Position numbers and translations under genes: made by a program
Notes under the pieces: model-generated
The model's input: the letters and a program-made list of their open reading frames with translations, nothing else
Databases searched by the model: none
What the model was told of the DNA's origin: nothing
Part shown: piece by piece, positions 60,214 to 64,000 of the stretch
How the letters are laid out: each line of letters opens with the position of its first letter
Position numbering within the stretch: the first letter of the stretch is position 1
From: Paenalcaligenes sp052103955
GTDB taxonomy: Bacteria; Pseudomonadota; Gammaproteobacteria; Burkholderiales; Burkholderiaceae_B
Reading direction: 5' to 3'
Length of the DNA stretch: 64,000 bases
Assembly (NCBI GenBank): GCA_052103955.1
Contig: JBQELO010000016.1
Coordinates: 1-64,000, forward strand

Positions 60214-61278
60214 TTAGGGGCGTGTGGCGCGTTGTCCAGCAAGGGCAATTCGCAGTGTGAGCCTCGCCATTTCTTCCCATGCGTCGTCCAACAAATCGGC
60301 TGGTGCAAGCCCTTTAATTAGCCTATCTATTTCGTGTGCGTGTTTGAGTGCTTGCGGCCAAGCGCGGGCGGGTGTGCGTTGCAAGGTTTGGCGCAGCAGT
60401 TGCTCACGGGGGCCAAACACACGGTTTTGGCGTAAGGCAGCAGATACGTCGCCACCGCTGGATTGCAGCAGGGCTAAGCGTGCCAATAAGCGTATTTCAT
60501 CGCCTACTGCCCACAGCACCAAAGGCAGTGCCTCACCTTCACCTTGCAACCCGCGCAAAATGGTCAGTGCGCGCTGTGCTTGGCCTGCCAGCATGGCGTC
60601 ACGCAAATCAAAAATGTTGTAGCGGGCTACGTTTAGCACAGCAGTTTGTACATTTTCAATGCTGAGTGCGCCCTCAGGGTAGAGCAGTCCCAGTTTAGCA
60701 ATCTCTTGGAAAGCGGCTAACAAGTTACCTTCTACTTTTTCCGCTAGCCACTCTAAGGCTTCAGGCTCGGCGTGTTGCTGCTGACGTTTGAGGCGTTGTT
60801 GTATCCAGTTGGGTAGGGCGCGACGTTCGATGAGCGGCACATCCACCCACACGGCATGGCTGGCCAGAGCTTGCGCCCATTTGCTGGTGCGAGTGGCTTT
60901 ATCTAAACGGGGAAGCTGGAACACTAACAGGGAATCGGGTAGTTTCTGGCTAGCCAGTTGGGCGCATAGTTCTTGTATGGCGTCACCACCAGCCTTACCG
61001 GGTTTACCGGTAGGGATGCTAATTTCGATTAGCTGCTTATCGCCAAACAGCGAAACGGTTTGTGTGGTGGCAAAGACGGGGGCCCAATCGCTGCGGCCAT
61101 CCATATCAAAGCGGTGGCGTTCCACATAGCCTTGTTCGCGGGCTCGTGCCCTAATGGTGTCAGCGCTTTCTACTTGAAGCAGGATCTCGTCGCCGCAGAG
61201 TACAAAACATTGCGCTAAGGATGTTGCTGGAGCCTGCAGCAGTCGCTGCAGGCCATCAGCATCTAGCGTCTGCCCCAT
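60214..61278 (-). CDS. holA: DNA polymerase III subunit delta
   Basis: Clamp-loader subunit that opens the sliding clamp. It has 354 residues. Recognisable parts are the N-terminal QCFVLCGDEILLQVESADTIR, the segment VFQLPRLDKATRTSKWAQAL near 119-138 and LEWLAEKVEGNLLAAFQEIAKL near 172-193 of the AAA+-like domain, followed by a C-terminal collar (about 215-345). It starts one base after the lptE stop; leuS-lptE-holA is the standard operon. Confidence 0.94.
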   Translation of the reverse strand: MGQTLDADGLQRLLQAPATSLAQCFVLCGDEILLQVESADTIRARAREQGYVERHRFDMDGRSDWAPVFATTQTVSLFGDKQLIEISIPTGKPGKAGGDAIQELCAQLASQKLPDSLLVFQLPRLDKATRTSKWAQALASHAVWVDVPLIERRALPNWIQQRLKRQQQHAEPEALEWLAEKVEGNLLAAFQEIAKLGLLYPEGALSIENVQTAVLNVARYNIFDLRDAMLAGQAQRALTILRGLQGEGEALPLVLWAVGDEIRLLARLALLQSSGGDVSAALRQNRVFGPREQLLRQTLQRTPARAWPQALKHAHEIDRLIKGLAPADLLDDAWEEMARLTLRIALAGQRATRP

Positions 61279-61279
61279 G

Positions 61280-61933
61280 CTAGAACACCTCTGTGGTTGG
61301 GATGTTGTTTAGCAGCAGTTCTTCTGGTGGTAACTGTGGCTGATTGGCGTCGTGTAGCAATTCTGGAGCCAAGGGCAGGTCATCAGGATTGCGGAAGCGT
61401 TCGGCCACATCAGGCGCAGTCAGTCGGCGCACCAATCTATCAATGAGTGATTGCTCCATGCTGGCAAACAAGGTGGCAATTTCGCCTTGTTTAGCTTGCA
61501 CAGCATCGGGGTTATACGGCATATCGCGTACCGTTTGTAGGATGGTAGGCGGGATAATGAGGTGCCCGCTGGCATCGCTTAACTGATACTGCAATCTAAC
61601 CGTTAGTTCGTATTCTTCAACCTGACCGTTAGGGTCTAGAGCCAGTTCGCGTGTTAAGCGTTGATTGCTTAATTGAATCAACTGCGCTTGCGCTTGCGCT
61701 GGATCGGACACAAATTGCAGGCCGGGTGTGTTGGCTTGTAGTACGCGTCTAAGTTGCGAACCAAAAGCCGAGTTTTCAGGGATGTTGGTGTACATCACCT
61801 GGAAAGGCAGTGGTGTAGCGCCTTTTAGCTTAAAGCCGCAGGCGCTAAGTAGTATGACTGCCATTAAGCAAACCCCCACCCAGAGGACGCGTTGTCTGGC
61901 AGAAAAGAACGACATGGAGTGAAGGTTTGTCAT
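61280..61933 (-). CDS. lptE: LPS assembly lipoprotein LptE
   Basis: Outer membrane lipoprotein that plugs LptD. It has 217 residues. The N-terminal signal ends in the lipobox LLSAC (Cys32), followed by GFKLKGATPLPFQVMYT, the typical mature start. The rest is one compact domain with a proline-rich tail. ATG 61933 has AGGA 8-9 bases upstream; ATG 61915 is possible. It lies 5 bases after leuS and directly before holA. Confidence 0.93.
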   Translation of the reverse strand: MTNLHSMSFFSARQRVLWVGVCLMAVILLSACGFKLKGATPLPFQVMYTNIPENSAFGSQLRRVLQANTPGLQFVSDPAQAQAQLIQLSNQRLTRELALDPNGQVEEYELTVRLQYQLSDASGHLIIPPTILQTVRDMPYNPDAVQAKQGEIATLFASMEQSLIDRLVRRLTAPDVAERFRNPDDLPLAPELLHDANQPQLPPEELLLNNIPTTEVF

Positions 61934-61938
61934 GAGGG

Positions 61939-64000
61939 TTATCCTACAACGTTGACCATACGGCCAGGTACCACAATGATACGCTTGGCTTCACGGCCTT
62001 CTAGGAATTTAGCAACAGCAGGGTGCGCAGCGGCAAGCTGCTCAATATCTGTTTTGCTAGCACCATTTGCGACAGTGATGCTGCCACGTAGTTTGCCATT
62101 GACTTGCAGTGGCAGTTCTACTTCGTCAGCGATCAGGGCTTTTTCGTCAACGGTAGGCCATGCTGTGTCGAGCAAGTCGCCGTGTTTGGCAGCGTAACCT
62201 AGCTCACTCCACAGCAACCAGCAAATGTGAGGTACTACAGGGTACAGCACACGCAGCAAGATAGAAGTGGTTTCAGCTAAGGCGCTGTGGTCAGCGGCTG
62301 TGTTTTCCAACGTAGCATCTTCCAGCGTATTCAGCATTTTCATGCAGCCGGATACGACGGTGTTGTACTGGATGCGCTGGTAATCGTACTCAATCTGTTT
62401 GAGCAGACCATGCACTTCTAAGCGCAGTTTTTTGGCTGCAGAGCTTAGGTTGGCGGTCTCTACAGGCTGCTGCAGGCCGGTACGTAGGCTGGCGTTGTGC
62501 TTGTGCACAAAAGACCATAGGCGACGAAGGAAGCGGTTTGCACCGTCTACACCAGAGTCGGCCCACTCTAGGGTTTGCTCTGGAGGGCTAGCGAACATCA
62601 CGAACAAACGTGCGGTATCTGCACCCATAGAGTCAATCAGGGATTGAGGGTCTACGCCGTTGTTTTTGGATTTGGACATGGTGCCAATGCCACCGTAATC
62701 CACCGCAGAACCGTCGGATTTCAGTTTGGCACCAATCACAGCACCTTTGGCATCATGCACGTCTTCTACGTCTTCAGGCCAGAAGTACTCAATCCCGCCT
62801 TTTTCGGTGCGGCGCGAGTAAATGTGGTTCAACACCATGCCTTGGCATAGTAGTTTGGTGAAGGGTTCGTCAAAGTTGATCATGCCCAGATCGCGCATGA
62901 CTTTGGTCCAGAAGCGTGCATACAGCAAGTGCAATACGGCGTGCTCGATACCACCGATGTACTGGTCCATTGGCATCCAGTAATCGTTACGAGCATCTAC
63001 CATCGCATCGGGGTTTTTGGCCGATGCATAGCGCATGAAGTACCACGAGGAATCTACGAAGGTATCCATGGTGTCGGTTTCGCGACGTGCAGGTTTGCCG
63101 CAAGATGGGCAAGCGCATTTCAGGAAGGCTTCGTCTTTATTCAGTGGGTTACCACTACCATCAGGGATCAGGTGCTCAGGCAGAATGACTGGCAGATCTT
63201 TTTCTGGAACGGGTACAGGACCACAAGATTCACAGTGAATGATAGGGATAGGGGTGCCCCAGTAACGCTGACGGGAAATCCCCCAGTCACGCAGGCGGTA
63301 GGTGGTTTGTTTCTCACCCAAGCCTTTGGCGTTCAGGTCGGCAGCAATAGCATCTACGGCGGCTTTGTGTGCCAGGCCATCGTATTTGCCGGAGTCTATG
63401 GTTTGGCCTTGTTGCTTGTCGCCATACCAGTCATCCCACTGTGTGGTGCTGTAGGTTTTACCTTCAACGCCAATCACTTGCTTGATAGGCAGATCGTATT
63501 TTAGTGCGAAAGCAAAGTCGCGTTCGTCGTGTGCGGGCACGCCCATCACAGCGCCGTCGCCGTAGCTCATCAGCACATAGTTACCTACCCAGACGGCAAC
63601 TTGTTCGCCTGTCAGTGGGTGTGTAACAAATAGACCAGTAGGCATGCCTTCTTTTTCACGGTTGGCGATATCCACTTCGGATGTGCCACCCAGTTTGCAT
63701 TGCTCGATGAAGGCCGCTAGCTCTGGGTTGTTACGTGCAGCATGTGTAGCTAAGGGGTGTTCTGCAGCCACGGCGCAGAAGGTAACGCCCATGATGGTGT
63801 CGGCACGTGTAGTAAACACGTACATGCGGCCATCTTGAATCAGTTTGCCATCGTCGCCTTGGATATTGTGGGTGAACGCAAAACGTACACCTTCGCTTTT
63901 ACCAATCCAGTTCTCTTGCATCAGGCGTACGCGCTCGGGCCAGCCTGGCAGTTTGTGCTGTACGTGATCCAGTAGTTCTTCGGCGTAATCAGTGATGCGC
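61939..64000 (-). CDS. leuS: Leucyl-tRNA synthetase, 3' part (gene continues beyond the window)
   Basis: Class I aminoacyl-tRNA synthetase charging tRNA-Leu. The frame runs to the last base, so the N-terminus and the HIGH motif are missing; about 687 residues are visible. ITDYAEELLDHVQHKLPGWP is the first segment. The CP1 editing domain includes TFCAVAAEHPLATH and YGDGAVMGVPAHDERDF. A cysteine pair set CACPSCGKPARRETDTMDTFVDSSWYF marks the zinc-like insert. TMSKSKNNG is the KMSKS loop. The C-terminal domain ends KRIIVVPGRMVNVVG. Confidence 0.97.
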   Translation of the reverse strand, partial: RITDYAEELLDHVQHKLPGWPERVRLMQENWIGKSEGVRFAFTHNIQGDDGKLIQDGRMYVFTTRADTIMGVTFCAVAAEHPLATHAARNNPELAAFIEQCKLGGTSEVDIANREKEGMPTGLFVTHPLTGEQVAVWVGNYVLMSYGDGAVMGVPAHDERDFAFALKYDLPIKQVIGVEGKTYSTTQWDDWYGDKQQGQTIDSGKYDGLAHKAAVDAIAADLNAKGLGEKQTTYRLRDWGISRQRYWGTPIPIIHCESCGPVPVPEKDLPVILPEHLIPDGSGNPLNKDEAFLKCACPSCGKPARRETDTMDTFVDSSWYFMRYASAKNPDAMVDARNDYWMPMDQYIGGIEHAVLHLLYARFWTKVMRDLGMINFDEPFTKLLCQGMVLNHIYSRRTEKGGIEYFWPEDVEDVHDAKGAVIGAKLKSDGSAVDYGGIGTMSKSKNNGVDPQSLIDSMGADTARLFVMFASPPEQTLEWADSGVDGANRFLRRLWSFVHKHNASLRTGLQQPVETANLSSAAKKLRLEVHGLLKQIEYDYQRIQYNTVVSGCMKMLNTLEDATLENTAADHSALAETTSILLRVLYPVVPHICWLLWSELGYAAKHGDLLDTAWPTVDEKALIADEVELPLQVNGKLRGSITVANGASKTDIEQLAAAHPAVAKFLEGREAKRIIVVPGRMVNVVG

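Overview
The window is chromosomal DNA of a betaproteobacterium, most likely of the family Alcaligenaceae (order Burkholderiales). The gene order rpmF-plsX-fabH-fabD-fabG-acpP-fabF-rpoE-rseA-rseB-mucD-lepA-lepB-rnc-era-recO, the order pyrG-kdsA-eno-ftsB, and proteins such as the PhaZ-type depolymerase, FdxA and EtfQO all point there. Base composition is moderate, with many TTG/CTG leucine and GAT codons, unlike high-GC Bordetella or Achromobacter. The genus cannot be fixed from the sequence. Nearly all genes are core housekeeping genes. I see no prophage, transposase, CRISPR array, tRNA or rRNA.

Layout. 1-4 kb (minus strand): a palindromic repeat, then nth, an RsxB-like ferredoxin, PHB depolymerase, ferredoxin fdxA and a flavodoxin-fold protein. 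4-9.5 kb (plus): relA, trpB, trpA, accD. 9.6-12.9 kb (minus): rne. 13.3-15 kb (plus): rluC and a HAD phosphatase. 15-16.3 kb (minus): an RsmI-like methyltransferase and maf. 16.3-33.6 kb (plus): yceD-rpmF, fatty acid synthesis, the sigma-E stress module (rpoE-rseA-rseB-mucD), lepA-lepB-rnc-era-recO, a PIN-domain gene and a RarD-like permease. 33.6-34.2 kb: a gene-free repeat cluster. 34-37 kb (minus): a YccA-like membrane protein, holC, pepA. 37-39.7 kb (plus): lptF, cysB and a DUF2325 gene under a probable Fur box. 39.7-40.4 kb (minus): an NlpC/P60 lipoprotein. 40.7-45 kb (plus): glutathione-dependent formaldehyde detoxification (adhC, fghA) and two permeases. 45-46.7 kb (minus): etfQO. 47-53.6 kb (plus): aminopeptidase P, pyrG, kdsA, a DUF1330 gene, eno, ftsB. 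53.6-64 kb (minus): an orphan TadE-like protein, dgkA, hslO, an RDD protein, a 44-residue small protein, rlmL, hemJ, proA, holA, lptE and the 3' part of leuS.

The genes cover lipid and LPS synthesis (accD, fab genes, plsX, kdsA, lptE, lptF), RNA processing and modification (rne, rnc, rluC, rlmL, era), envelope stress, replication (holA, holC), division (ftsB) and amino acid synthesis (trpAB, proA, cysB).

The most unusual material is non-coding. (1) A modular palindromic repeat has three copies with one conserved 12-base loop and exchangeable arms. (2) A 44-residue protein lies behind a perfect -10 box flanked by two identical GGGTTAACCC palindromes. (3) A cysteine-rich DUF2325 protein has a 16/19 match to the Fur consensus over its promoter. 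(4) Several strong hairpins overlap start codons or the beginning of a reading frame. (5) acpP has leucine codon use unlike all its neighbours.
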